Shown: positions 54,022-62,857, counted from the stretch's first letter. The stretch: 64,000 bases of DNA from Flavobacterium sp. 270 (GCF_004368785.1 NZ_SODM01000005.1:124001-188000); one strand, 5' to 3'. The notes: generated by a model not told the origin, from the letters alone. Program-made: numbers and translations.

Positions 54022-54029
54022 TACATTTG
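54022..54029 (+). promoter_or_regulatory. Likely -7 promoter element (TACATTTG)
   Basis: The octamer fits the Bacteroidota TAnnTTTG consensus exactly and lies 25 bp before the ATG of the WcaJ-like gene in a 49-bp gap. A TTG-like TGG lies about 21 bp upstream in place of the -33 box. It would allow the initiating transferase to be transcribed apart from the locus. Confidence 0.4.
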
Positions 54030-54054
54030 CCTCGAACTAAATAACCCCCAAATC

Positions 54055-55449
54055 ATGTTCGCAAAAAATAAAATACATTTCGAAATATCAGAACGAAAGG
54101 TATTACTTAGTGCTTTAGATGCCTTTTTTGTTATAGTGGCATTATATCTATTAAGTATACTATTTGATTATAATTATTTTCTTTTTGAGAGAATGTATTA
54201 TTTTAGTCCAGTTTTGCTTATCTTTTATATTTTTGTATTTGGTTCTATTTTCGAAATGTACAACTTGCAAGTTGCGAGTAATCAATTTCAAGTTCTTCGA
54301 AGTGTAGTTTTAACAGCTACAACAAGTTCCCTGATCTATTTGTTTACTCCAATACTTTCTCCAGAACTTCCGAAACAGCGTTTAATAATCTTTATTTTTT
54401 ATTTTACATTACTTGGTGCATTATTGGCTTGGCGTTTTTTTTATGCATTTTTTTTAGCATCACATAGATTTACGCAGAATGTAATTTTGATATGTGATCA
54501 AAGCCAGGTTGAAGAATTGGTTTCAGGTCTTGAAAGCGTGGATCCACATTATAAAATTATTGGATTTGTAAATTCAGATGCTGTCGAAGCAGAAGATTCA
54601 AATTTTCATTATGTAAAAGAAATTAAGAAAGAGAATCTAGAAGATTTTGTAAAAAATAGATACGTTTCAGAAATTATAATTGCCTCTCAGAAAACCGACG
54701 GTATCACAGCCGATTTATATCAGCAGTTGCTCCATCTGTTAGAATCTGGAAACATTATTCGGGAATATACACAAGTTTACGAAAGTAAAACACAGCGTAT
54801 TCCGGTTCACTATATATCAAGAGATTTTTATAGATTTTTCCCTTTCAGTAGAAGTAATAATAACAAATTATATTTGTTACTAATTCGATTTATCGAAGTT
54901 TTGTTCTCAGTTTTAGGTATGCTGATTTGTGTCGTTTTTATTCCTTTAATTTTTATCGGAAATCTTTTAGCAAACAAAGGAAGCTTGTTCTACACACAAG
55001 AACGAGTTGGTAAAAACGGAGTAGTTTTTAAGATCTATAAGTTTAGAACAATGGTCGAAAACTCAGAAACAAACGGAGCCGTTTTTGCAACTTCAAACGA
55101 CAGGCGAATTACTCCGTTTGGTAAATTTATGCGCAAGTCCAGAATTGATGAAATTCCGCAGGTTATCAATATTCTAAAAGGAGATATGGCAGTTATTGGG
55201 CCAAGACCCGAGCGTCCTTTTTTTGTAGAGGAAATCGCCAGTATTATGCCGTTTTATGAAACCCGTCATGTTATCAAACCCGGTATTACAGGTTGGGCAC
55301 AGGTCAATTATTCTTATGGAGAAACCATAGACGAAAGTTTAATAAAACTGCAGTATGATTTATATTACATAAAACATCGAAGTGTTTTCCTTGATTTAAG
55401 TATCACTTTTAAAACAATCACAACAGTCTTATTTTACCGTGGACAATAA
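54055..55449 (+). CDS. Polyprenyl glycosylphosphotransferase (WcaJ-like)
   Basis: A 464-residue protein with four N-terminal helices, a Rossmann-like middle (VILICDQSQVEELVSGL) and one more helix near residue 280. It ends in the bacterial sugar transferase domain with FKIYKFRTMVENSE, RRITPFGKFMRKSRIDEIPQ, GDMAVIGPRPERP and PGITGWAQVNY. It moves a hexose-1-phosphate (glucose or galactose in known cases) to undecaprenyl phosphate and starts a glycan. It is the second initiating enzyme of the locus, from a family unrelated to the WbpL-like one at 16102. Its stop directly abuts the stop of the next, opposite gene. Confidence 0.93.
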   Translation: MFAKNKIHFEISERKVLLSALDAFFVIVALYLLSILFDYNYFLFERMYYFSPVLLIFYIFVFGSIFEMYNLQVASNQFQVLRSVVLTATTSSLIYLFTPILSPELPKQRLIIFIFYFTLLGALLAWRFFYAFFLASHRFTQNVILICDQSQVEELVSGLESVDPHYKIIGFVNSDAVEAEDSNFHYVKEIKKENLEDFVKNRYVSEIIIASQKTDGITADLYQQLLHLLESGNIIREYTQVYESKTQRIPVHYISRDFYRFFPFSRSNNNKLYLLLIRFIEVLFSVLGMLICVVFIPLIFIGNLLANKGSLFYTQERVGKNGVVFKIYKFRTMVENSETNGAVFATSNDRRITPFGKFMRKSRIDEIPQVINILKGDMAVIGPRPERPFFVEEIASIMPFYETRHVIKPGITGWAQVNYSYGETIDESLIKLQYDLYYIKHRSVFLDLSITFKTITTVLFYRGQ

Positions 55450-56586
55450 TTAAATAATAATAGGAATTCGTTTTTTATTTCGTATTGCAATTCTAACTAA
55501 GATTACCCCACTTGCTATGATCATCGGTAAAACAATAAAGAAATGAGCCTTGTTGATTATAAAAATAGAGTAAACAGCTAAGAAAATTAAGTGCAATACA
55601 GCAAGTCTATAAGTCGCAGTTTTATTTTTTAATACTGTAAAAACAATCAGAATTAATAAAAGCGGACTAAATAACAAAACATTATAATTCATTGCCAGTT
55701 CGTGGTGAAGCGAATAAAATCCAACAGAAAGAAAAAAGATTCCCATTAAAGATAAAAACAAAAGATAAACAATGTCTAACAATCTGCTGTTTGGTAAAAC
55801 AAAAACAAGAAGCAGCATAATGTAAGAGAATATATTATTCCACCATGAAAATGGAGTTGTTTTATCAAAACTTAATAAAGTTTTACTATTACTTACAAAA
55901 CGTTTATTTTGAAAAGTAGTTTTTTCTAAACTGTTTTTTAATTCAAAAGGTAAAAAAATCTTCGTTCCCAATTGATCTACTTTTGTTCCAAAAATAATAC
56001 TGGTTCCTAATTTTTCGTAAAAATGACCGTCAAAGTAAGGGAATAATATAGATCGATAGGTTTTGTCTGTATCGCCTATTTTAGTTATTACCTTTTGATT
56101 TAAAGATTTATTGATGATATCAACAACCATCGAGGTACAGTTTTTATCAATAAATTTATAAGTATAATAACGATCTTCAGAAAGTAAGGTTGTATTTAAG
56201 TTGTCAAAAAGTTTTTGCTTTTGATCTTGAGAAATTAGAAGCTCCTGCTCGTAAACACTTCTCTTTTCATAATTGTATTCATTCATAAAATCTGCAAATG
56301 GATGTGCAACTACAAAATATTGCAAATCACCTTTTGTAAATTTGGCAACAAAATTTGGAGTTCCAAAATCAAAAGCACCATAATTGTAAACAATATCCAG
56401 ATTGTTTGCAGGATCAGCAACTCTAATCGCAGTATGTCCAAAATAAGAATAAGTTTCATTACCTAATCCGCAGGTAATTACACTTATTTTAGCGTCTTTA
56501 GATAATGGTAAATTTTGACTAAATCCAATAAAGCTTAATAAGAATAGTAAAATAAAAAGTGTTTTTTTGAAAAGGACATTTTTCAT
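55450..56586 (-). CDS. DUF4105 membrane protein (Lnb-type lipoprotein N-acyltransferase candidate)
   Basis: A 378-residue protein with a signal peptide (KTLFILLFLLSFIGFSQ) and a periplasmic domain. That domain has CGLGNETYSYFGHTAIRV and FIDKNCTSMVVD, a His and Cys pair as in papain-like folds. About five C-terminal helices follow (from residue ~260). This arrangement is the DUF4105 family, one member of which has been reported in Bacteroides as a lipoprotein N-acylation enzyme (Lnb); that link is recalled, not tested here. It follows the PorV-family gene by 39 bp and probably shares its transcript. Confidence 0.8.
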   Translation of the reverse strand: MKNVLFKKTLFILLFLLSFIGFSQNLPLSKDAKISVITCGLGNETYSYFGHTAIRVADPANNLDIVYNYGAFDFGTPNFVAKFTKGDLQYFVVAHPFADFMNEYNYEKRSVYEQELLISQDQKQKLFDNLNTTLLSEDRYYTYKFIDKNCTSMVVDIINKSLNQKVITKIGDTDKTYRSILFPYFDGHFYEKLGTSIIFGTKVDQLGTKIFLPFELKNSLEKTTFQNKRFVSNSKTLLSFDKTTPFSWWNNIFSYIMLLLVFVLPNSRLLDIVYLLFLSLMGIFFLSVGFYSLHHELAMNYNVLLFSPLLLILIVFTVLKNKTATYRLAVLHLIFLAVYSIFIINKAHFFIVLPMIIASGVILVRIAIRNKKRIPIII

Positions 56587-56625
56587 GATTTAAAATTTTA
56601 AAAAGTTTTAATGGGTTATAAAAAA

Positions 56626-57738
56626 TTATCTAAAGATACCTAAATCTACTTTTAAAGAAAAAATATTCGAGTATAAAGCCGTACTTTGATTGCCTAGATC
56701 GGTCAAAGCATAATCAACTTCGATTCCTTTGTATTTGAAACCCAGACCAATATTAGGCTGAAAATTTATTTTCTCTGAATTGTCTAATTGCGTTACATTC
56801 TGAAAATTTCCTGCTCCTGCTCTTAAAAACACCAAATCAGTATAACCAAATTCAAACCCAATTGCAGGATCAATACTTACTATTTTTGATGAAATAATAT
56901 CATTAGTCTGTTCAAAACGCATGTTTAAATTGGTAGCAACCATAAGACTATAATCGTTATGAAAATCAAATCTTTTAGAAACTCCCAATTGTGCCTTTGG
57001 TAAAGTAATTTCAGTACTTTCTGGTAATTCATTATTCTCTCCCGGAATAGCATTGGCAATTTTTGCATATTCCTCTTCATCAATATTCCACACATTATAC
57101 GTGGTCGTAATATCGCGAAGCATCAAGCCGAATTTCCAGTCGTTTTTTTCAAATTGAAGTCCAAAGTCAAAACCAAAACCCCACGAATTAGCAAACTTAC
57201 CAATAACTCTTCGGATTATTTTAGCATTTAGACCATATTGAAATCCTTCAACCGGCAGTTTTCTTGCATAAGAAAAAGTGAAGCCATAATCTGCAGTAGA
57301 AAACAAACTAATACGATTGTAATCAATATTTCCCTGACTGTCTATTAATTGAGTAGTGTCCATGATGTCATCCACACCAAAACGAATCATTGAGATTCCC
57401 CAGGCACTTCTGTCGTCAATAGGACTTGCATATCCAATAAAATCATATTGGGCAATATTGGCAAAGTAATTGGCGTGCATCAAAGAAATTTGATGATCTT
57501 CAAGGTGAGTTAAACCGGCAGGATTCCAATATACAGCATTTACATCACTTGTAGAAGCGGTCACCGCACTCGACATTCCTAATGCAGCAGCGTCAACACC
57601 AATATTCATAAATTCATTCGAATATTTTCGAGCAGTTTGAGAATACTGAGCAGTATAACTCCAAAATAATAAAAACACAAAGATTTTCTTCAACGTATAT
57701 TTTTTTGCAGATCGAAGCCTGTTTTTAATTTTTATCAA
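56626..57738 (-). CDS. PorV/PorQ-family outer-membrane protein
   Basis: A 370-residue protein with an N-terminal signal sequence (KKIFVFLLFWSYTAQYSQ) and repeated amphipathic beta-strands. The conserved start GVDAAALGMSSAVTASTSDV-type segment leads to NAVYWNPAGL, diagnostic of the PorV/PorQ family in the FadL superfamily. It ends in a beta strand with a terminal aromatic-basic pair. PorV proteins serve the type IX secretion system by binding cargo C-terminal domains; this one may be a paralogue with a different role. The first ATG gives a long basic N-terminus, so the start may be further in. Confidence 0.82.
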   Translation of the reverse strand: MIKIKNRLRSAKKYTLKKIFVFLLFWSYTAQYSQTARKYSNEFMNIGVDAAALGMSSAVTASTSDVNAVYWNPAGLTHLEDHQISLMHANYFANIAQYDFIGYASPIDDRSAWGISMIRFGVDDIMDTTQLIDSQGNIDYNRISLFSTADYGFTFSYARKLPVEGFQYGLNAKIIRRVIGKFANSWGFGFDFGLQFEKNDWKFGLMLRDITTTYNVWNIDEEEYAKIANAIPGENNELPESTEITLPKAQLGVSKRFDFHNDYSLMVATNLNMRFEQTNDIISSKIVSIDPAIGFEFGYTDLVFLRAGAGNFQNVTQLDNSEKINFQPNIGLGFKYKGIEVDYALTDLGNQSTALYSNIFSLKVDLGIFR

Positions 57739-57848
57739 AAATATAATATTTTACTGATCTAGTTGGTTTCTTTTTATAAATATTACGAAACTAAATGACA
57801 GAAGTAAAAAACTCTTCTAAAAACATATTTTACATACACTTATTATGC

Positions 57849-57856
57849 TAAATTTG
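57849..57856 (+). promoter_or_regulatory. Likely -7 promoter element of pssA (TAAATTTG)
   Basis: An exact TAnnTTTG octamer 27 bp before the ATG at 57884. It lies inside the extra N-terminal sequence that would result from the upstream ATG at 57845, which argues for the downstream start. No clear TTG -33 box is seen. Confidence 0.45.
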
Positions 57857-57883
57857 TTGTTACCATTATCAAAATTTATAAAA

Positions 57884-58594
57884 ATGAATATTAAAAAGCA
57901 CATTCCTAACCTAATTACATTAATTAACCTTTTTTGTGGCTGCATTGCAGTAGTTTACATTTCAGAAGCCAATTATTTAATGGCTTTTTATATGGTTTGT
58001 TTAGGAATCTTCTTTGATTTTTTTGATGGTTTTTTTGCCAGATTATTCAAAGTTTCAAGTCCGCTGGGTTTACAGTTAGATTCTTTGGCAGATATGGTAA
58101 CCAGCGGTGTCGCGCCGGGTTACGTAATGTATAGTCTGTTTGCTAACAGCGCGCATGAATTAGGAACACATCCTTTTATTCCGTTTTTAGGATTCATAGT
58201 AACTTTAGGTTCTTGTTACCGTTTGGCTAATTTCAACATTGATACACGTCAAACCGATTCTTTTATTGGTTTGCCAACACCAGCTAACTCACTTTTTATT
58301 TTAAGCCTTCCTTTGGTTATTGAATATTCTGATTCTTTAATGATGTTGGAAATCTTAACCAATCAATGGATTTTATTAGTTATAACTTTATTGAGCGCTT
58401 ATATTTTGAATGCAGAAATTCCTTTATTTTCATTAAAAATCAAGAAATTTAATTTTAAAGACAACGCACTTCAAATGTCATTTTTGTTGATTTCTTTTGT
58501 GATACTTCTTTTGCTTCAATATATGGCGATTCCTTTAATTATCGCTTTCTATGTACTGCTTTCAGTTGTAAATAATCTGTTTTTGAAAAAGTAG
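57884..58594 (+). CDS. pssA: CDP-diacylglycerol-serine O-phosphatidyltransferase
   Basis: A protein of 236 residues with about eight helices. The CDP-alcohol phosphatidyltransferase motif is complete: DFFDGFFARLF, then SPLGLQLDSLADMV with the last two aspartates. The following SGVAPG is typical of PssA. It makes phosphatidylserine, the precursor of phosphatidylethanolamine. MNIKKHIPNLITLINLFCG is the usual N-terminus, supporting this ATG over the one at 57845, and a promoter-like octamer lies just upstream. Confidence 0.92.
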   Translation: MNIKKHIPNLITLINLFCGCIAVVYISEANYLMAFYMVCLGIFFDFFDGFFARLFKVSSPLGLQLDSLADMVTSGVAPGYVMYSLFANSAHELGTHPFIPFLGFIVTLGSCYRLANFNIDTRQTDSFIGLPTPANSLFILSLPLVIEYSDSLMMLEILTNQWILLVITLLSAYILNAEIPLFSLKIKKFNFKDNALQMSFLLISFVILLLLQYMAIPLIIAFYVLLSVVNNLFLKK

Positions 58595-58611
58595 TTTTTT
58601 ATTGATTATTG

Positions 58612-59463
58612 ATGGCAAGAAAAACAACTTATCGAAAAACCATATCAAGGAAACCAGCCAGATCATTGTTTGGCAGAATCCTGCGTTTCGTTTCTTTATC
58701 GGTATTTGCATTACTTTTTATTGCAGTAATATACCATTACCGAAGAGGTTTGGCTTATTATTTAGGTTTTAAAAAAAATCAGCTTACCGAGAAAGAAATC
58801 GAAGACAAGCGACTTTCAGATGTTCGTAATTTTCAGGTCTTAGCCAAACACGAAGGAAAATCGATTGGTTTGGATGTGTCTGAATATCAGGGAAAAATAA
58901 GCTGGTCTTATGTTGATACATTAGAACAAAAATATCCTCTGGATTTTGTATTTATTAGAGCAACTGTCGGCAGGGATCGTGTTGATTATCAGTTTGGAAA
59001 AAATTGGATTGGCGCTAAAAAAAACAAAATGATTAGAGGCGCTTATCATTATTATCGCCCAAATGAAAATTCTATAGAACAAGCCGATCTTTTTATAAAA
59101 ACCGTAAAACTAGAAAAAGGAGATTTGCCTCCGGTTTTGGATATCGAAAGATTACCAAAAAATCAATCGTTAGACAGTCTGAAAAAAGGTTTAAAACGTT
59201 GGCTTATTAAAGTGGAAAACCATTATAAAGTTCGTCCGATAATTTATACTGGCGAAAGATATTATTCTGATTTTTTAAAAGACGAATTTGGAGAATATCT
59301 TTTTTGGATAGCCAATTATAATTTCTACAGGGAAAAAATCGAAGACGACTGGCTGTTTTGGCAGTTTACAGAAAAAGCAACCGTGCCCGGAATCGAGCGT
59401 ACAGTAGATGTAAATATTTACAACGGAGATTTACAGCAATTACAATTTATAACTGTCGATTAG
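58612..59463 (+). CDS. GH25 lysozyme-like protein, membrane-anchored
   Basis: A 283-residue protein with a very basic N-terminus and one membrane helix (about residues 25-42), followed by a GH25 domain. GLDVSEYQGKISW carries the first catalytic aspartate and PVLDIERLP the D-x-E pair. FIRATVG, YHYYRPN and IIYTGERYY are further family motifs. It probably cleaves peptidoglycan between MurNAc and GlcNAc in the periplasm, on the cell wall rather than on the surface glycan. Its end overlaps the opposite gene by 4 bp. Confidence 0.9.
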   Translation: MARKTTYRKTISRKPARSLFGRILRFVSLSVFALLFIAVIYHYRRGLAYYLGFKKNQLTEKEIEDKRLSDVRNFQVLAKHEGKSIGLDVSEYQGKISWSYVDTLEQKYPLDFVFIRATVGRDRVDYQFGKNWIGAKKNKMIRGAYHYYRPNENSIEQADLFIKTVKLEKGDLPPVLDIERLPKNQSLDSLKKGLKRWLIKVENHYKVRPIIYTGERYYSDFLKDEFGEYLFWIANYNFYREKIEDDWLFWQFTEKATVPGIERTVDVNIYNGDLQQLQFITVD

Positions 59464-59684
59464 TGCTTTAATAATAGCGCTAGCGGAATTAATGCAAGGA
59501 TTGCTATAAATATCAGAACCGAATATGGGTTGGCAAAATTAACTGTCCAACCCATTTCTTTTATTCTTTTTGGAGGTAGTAATCGATTGTCTTTCGGATT
59601 ATAATAAAAGCATCCAAAATGCCAGTTGTTGGGATCTTTGTGCCAATTATCAAAATCTTCCTGAGTTGGTTTTTCTGAATTCAT
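59460..59684 (-). CDS. DUF5808-like small membrane protein
   Basis: A 74-residue protein. The soluble part has WHFGCFYYNPKDNRLLPPKR and MGWTVNFANPYS, matching the 'GifYyNpeDpr...pKr..Gw.lNfa.p.S' pattern of DUF5808. One C-terminal membrane helix (VLIFIAILALIPLALLL) follows. The function is unknown. It lies 52 bp after lptB on the same strand and may be transcribed with it. Confidence 0.75.
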   Translation of the reverse strand: MNSEKPTQEDFDNWHKDPNNWHFGCFYYNPKDNRLLPPKRIKEMGWTVNFANPYSVLIFIAILALIPLALLLKH

Positions 59685-59736
59685 TTTTGTTATTAATATC
59701 TAAAATTGAATACTGAAACTGTGATTGATTTTTTTT

Positions 59737-60477
59737 CTAAAATTCCAACTTCTTTTTACGAAGCTCAAAATTTTGTCCAAGATAAACACGGCGAACCATT
59801 TCATCTTCAACCAATTCTTCTGGAACTCCTGCTTTTAAGATTCCACCTTCAAACATTAAGTAGGTTTTGTCGGTAATCGCTAAAGTTTCCTGAACGTTGT
59901 GATCGGTAATAAGAATTCCGATGTTTTTATTCTTAAGCTGTGCTACAATTCTTTGAATATCCTCAACCGCAACCGGGTCAACTCCCGCAAAAGGTTCATC
60001 CAATAAAATAAATTTTGGATCAGTTGCCAATGCACGTGCGATTTCGGTACGACGGCGTTCTCCTCCAGAAAGTAAATCACCTCGGTTCGTACGAATATGT
60101 TCTAAACTAAATTCTTCAATTAGACTTTCCATTTTTGCAATTTGAGCTTCTTTAGAAAGTTTAGTCAATTGCAAAACGCTCAAGATATTATCTTCAATAC
60201 TTAATTTTCTAAAAACAGAAGCTTCTTGCGCCAAATAACCAATTCCTTGTTGTGCACGTTTGTACATTGGGTAATCGGTAATATTCAAATCATCAAGGTA
60301 GATATTTCCCTGATTTGGTTTTACCAATCCAACGATCATATAAAAAGAGGTTGTTTTTCCGGCACCATTTGGGCCTAAAAGTCCAACGATTTCACCTTGA
60401 TTAACTTCAACAGAAATTCCTTTTACAACACTTCGTCCTTTGTATGTTTTTATTAAATTATCGGCTCTTAGCTTCAT
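59737..60477 (-). CDS. lptB: LPS export ABC transporter ATP-binding protein
   Basis: A 246-residue ABC ATPase. Walker A is GPNGAGKTT (35-43), followed by SFYMIVGLV. The Q-loop segment GYLAQEASVFRKLS, the signature LLSGGERRRTEIARAL and Walker B FILLDEPFAGVDPVAVEDIQ-type sequence all match LptB, which powers lipopolysaccharide transport to the outer membrane. It is not part of the polymer cluster but serves the same envelope. The 167-bp upstream gap contains short AT-rich repeats. Confidence 0.95.
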   Translation of the reverse strand: MKLRADNLIKTYKGRSVVKGISVEVNQGEIVGLLGPNGAGKTTSFYMIVGLVKPNQGNIYLDDLNITDYPMYKRAQQGIGYLAQEASVFRKLSIEDNILSVLQLTKLSKEAQIAKMESLIEEFSLEHIRTNRGDLLSGGERRRTEIARALATDPKFILLDEPFAGVDPVAVEDIQRIVAQLKNKNIGILITDHNVQETLAITDKTYLMFEGGILKAGVPEELVEDEMVRRVYLGQNFELRKKKLEF

Positions 60478-60484
60478 TATTTTT

Positions 60485-60512
60485 AATTAGAAAATGTGAA
60501 AATTAGAAAATG
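60485..60512. repeat. Short direct repeat in the lptB upstream gap
   Basis: The 12-mer AATTAGAAAATG occurs twice, at 60485-60496 and 60501-60512, in the gap between lptB and the AhpD-like gene. A related AT-rich repeat lies at 60615-60650. There is no coding frame. Confidence 0.6.
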
Positions 60513-60614
60513 AGATAATTCAAAAACTAGCTCAATTTAATTTTAAAAATGATTTGAAAAGGCAAAATAAGATAAAATAAATTAATCCATTAAATCAATT
60601 AACATAACATGTAG

Positions 60615-60650
60615 AATTATCTAATGGGCTAATTATCAAATTATCTAATT
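60615..60650. repeat. AT-rich imperfect repeat (AATTATCTAAT units)
   Basis: Copies of ATTATCTAAT and AATTATCAAATT follow one another and run over the stop codon of the AhpD-like gene at 60645-60647. They are partly complementary to the AATTAGAAAATG repeat at 60485-60512. Similar AT-rich units are often seen between Flavobacterium genes; a role is not known. Confidence 0.5.
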
Positions 60651-60998
60651 CCCAGACTGCTCTTCTAAAGCTTCCCAAAATTCGTAAGCTCTTCTTAAAT
60701 GTGGGATTACAATTGTTCCTCCAACCAAAGTTGCGATTCCCATAGCTTCCATCATTTCTTCTTTAGTAACGCCTTCTTTATGTGAGGTTTCCAAATGGTA
60801 TTTTACACAGTCATCGCAGCGTAAAACTGCGGACGCCACTAATCCTAAAAGTTCTTTTGTTTTTACATCAAGAGCTCCCGGAGCATAAGCGTTTGTATCA
60901 AGATTAAAAATTCTCTTTACAATTTTGTTATTATCTGCAAGCAGTTTTTCGTTCATTTTAGAACGATAGTCGTTAAATTCTTGAATCATATCAGACAT
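60645..60998 (-). CDS. Carboxymuconolactone decarboxylase/AhpD-like protein
   Basis: A 117-residue protein of the AhpD-like fold. The redox CxxC pair is C61/C64 in LRCDDCVKYH, with the proton-relay His68, and GVTKEEMMEAMGIATLVGG follows. It is likely a small peroxidase-type or thiol-redox enzyme rather than a true decarboxylase. It overlaps tatC by 8 bp, so the two are translated together. Confidence 0.88.
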   Translation of the reverse strand: MSDMIQEFNDYRSKMNEKLLADNNKIVKRIFNLDTNAYAPGALDVKTKELLGLVASAVLRCDDCVKYHLETSHKEGVTKEEMMEAMGIATLVGGTIVIPHLRRAYEFWEALEEQSGN

Positions 60999-61806
60999 TT
61001 TCTTTCATTTTATTTTTATAAACAATCCTTGAGATAAGGATACTCACTTCGTAAATAATTAGCATTGGTATAGCAACAATTGTCTGGCTCACAACATCTG
61101 GTGGTGTAACAATTGCAGCGATAATCAAAATAATTACAACGGCGTATTTCCAATATTTTCTTAAGAAAGAAGGAGTTACTAATCCTAATTTGGTTAAGAA
61201 ATAAATAACGATTGGTAATTCAAAAAACAGAGCACTACCAAGAATACTCGTTTTTACCATTCCCATATAAGATTCAAGCGTAAATTGGTTTTTTACAATG
61301 TCGCTGACAGAGAATGTTGCAACGAAGTTTACCGACATCGGTATTACAATATAATATCCGAATAAAACTCCTAAAAAGAAAAGCATTGAAGAAGTAAAAA
61401 TAAATACTCTTGCATTTTTACGCTCTTTCTCATATAAAGCCGGACTGATAAATTTCCAGACTTCCCATAAAATATAAGGGAAACTTAAAATGAAACCAGC
61501 CAAAATACACATCCATACAAAGATGTTTACCTGACCTTCCATTTCAGTATTCTGAATAATAAAATTCAGCTCGGTTATGCAGATGCTGTCTGCAAATCCT
61601 AATTGGTGCGATAAGTCACAAAACCAAACATAAGTAAAAAATGTTGGTCTAATTGGACCTAAAATAATTTGATCAAATAAATAATCACTTACAAAATAAG
61701 TGACAAATGCCATTATCAAAATTGCGATTGTGCTCCTAACCAATAACCATCTTAATTCTTCAAGATGATCCAAAAATGACATCTCGCCAAGGTTTTTCTT
61801 TGCCAT
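60991..61806 (-). CDS. tatC: Sec-independent protein translocase TatC
   Basis: A 271-residue protein with six helices. MSFLDHLEELRWLLVRS at residues 9-25 is the TatC signature for twin-arginine signal recognition. FISPALYEKERKNARVF, FGYYIVIPMS and AAIVTPPDVVSQTIVAIPM follow in order. A roughly 40-residue insertion after helix 1 (about 60-95) is usual in Bacteroidota. It exports folded proteins together with TatA, which is not in the window. It shares one base with the isomerase gene. Confidence 0.95.
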   Translation of the reverse strand: MAKKNLGEMSFLDHLEELRWLLVRSTIAILIMAFVTYFVSDYLFDQIILGPIRPTFFTYVWFCDLSHQLGFADSICITELNFIIQNTEMEGQVNIFVWMCILAGFILSFPYILWEVWKFISPALYEKERKNARVFIFTSSMLFFLGVLFGYYIVIPMSVNFVATFSVSDIVKNQFTLESYMGMVKTSILGSALFFELPIVIYFLTKLGLVTPSFLRKYWKYAVVIILIIAAIVTPPDVVSQTIVAIPMLIIYEVSILISRIVYKNKMKENV

Positions 61807-62771
61807 TATACGATTCCTTCTTTTAAAATGTCATGTAAATGTAATACTCCTTTGTACTCGTTGTTATCAGAAACAATTAATTGTGTAATTGCAAAATCCT
61901 CCATAATGTTTAAAGCATCAACAGCCATCGTGTCTGATGATATTAATTTAGGATTTTTGCTCATAATATCTTTTGCAGTTAAGTCAGCAATAGTATCTAC
62001 GTCATTTAACATTCTTCGGATGTCTCCGTCAGTAATAATTCCGATAATTTTATCATTTTCAATTACAGCAGTTACACCCAGTCTTTTTTCTGATATCTCA
62101 AAAATAACCTTTTTTACCGAAGTATCTGGCGTAACCATTGGTTTTAACGAATGTTCGATCATATCCTTAACGCGAAGCAGTAGTTTTTTGCCTAAAGCAC
62201 CACCTGGATGATAAATGGCAAAATCTTCTGGTTTAAAATCGCGCATTTCCATTAAACAAACGGCAAGAGCATCGCCAATAACAAGCTGTGCAGTTGTACT
62301 GTTTGTTGGTGCTAAATTTATCGGACAAGCTTCCATGTCAACCGTGGTATTTAACACATAATCAGAACCTTTTGCTAAAGATGAAGTTATATTTCCTGTA
62401 ATTGCAATTAAAGTGTTTCCAAAGCGTTTTAATAACGGAATCAACACTTTTATTTCAGGACTATTACCGCTTTTTGAAATACAGATTACAATATCTTCAT
62501 TTTGTATCATTCCTAAATCACCGTGAATGGCCTCAGAAGCATGCAGGAACATCGATGGAGTGCCGGTAGAGTTAAAAGTAGCCACCATTTTTTGAGCAAT
62601 GATTGCGCTTTTTCCTATCCCTGTAACGATCAGACGGCCCTTAGATTTGTAAATAAGTTGAGTTGCTTCGTAGAAATTTTCATCTAGAAAATCAATTAGC
62701 TTTGTAATTGCTTCACTTTCAGAGAGTATTGTTTTTTTTGCTATCGCTAATATATTTTCTTTCGAGATCAA
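61806..62771 (-). CDS. kdsD: Arabinose-5-phosphate isomerase (KdsD/KpsF) with CBS pair
   Basis: A protein of about 321 residues. The SIS domain has VTGIGKSAIIAQKM, FLHASEAIHGDLGMI and ICISKSGNSPE, and two CBS domains follow (VKDMIEH..., AKDIMSKNPKLI). It converts ribulose-5-phosphate to arabinose-5-phosphate, the first step to Kdo. I prefer the TTG at 62771 (LISKENILAIAKK), near the family start. An ATG at 62867 would add 32 residues unlike the family and overlap the recQ start on the other strand. Confidence 0.9.
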   Translation of the reverse strand: MISKENILAIAKKTILSESEAITKLIDFLDENFYEATQLIYKSKGRLIVTGIGKSAIIAQKMVATFNSTGTPSMFLHASEAIHGDLGMIQNEDIVICISKSGNSPEIKVLIPLLKRFGNTLIAITGNITSSLAKGSDYVLNTTVDMEACPINLAPTNSTTAQLVIGDALAVCLMEMRDFKPEDFAIYHPGGALGKKLLLRVKDMIEHSLKPMVTPDTSVKKVIFEISEKRLGVTAVIENDKIIGIITDGDIRRMLNDVDTIADLTAKDIMSKNPKLISSDTMAVDALNIMEDFAITQLIVSDNNEYKGVLHLHDILKEGIV

Positions 62772-62788
62772 AACAGAATGTTTAAAAT

Positions 62789-62818
62789 TTGTATGTATAA
62801 AAGAAAGTTGTATCTTTA
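62789..62818 (+). promoter_or_regulatory. Probable recQ promoter
   Basis: A TTG box at 62789-62791, a 19-bp spacer and TATCTTTA at 62811-62818 (one base from TAnnTTTG) fit the Bacteroidota -33/-7 layout. The transcription start would lie about 35 bp before the recQ ATG. It sits in the divergent gap to the isomerase gene, whose own promoter may be TAAATTTG read on the other strand near 62830. Confidence 0.45.
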
Positions 62819-62857
62819 TGTGTTGCAAATTTATACAAATTACCATTAATATAAAGA

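Noticed and set aside
61828..62211. Open frame of 127 codons on the + strand
   Set aside because: It is antisense to the CBS domains of kdsD and has no recognisable features of its own.
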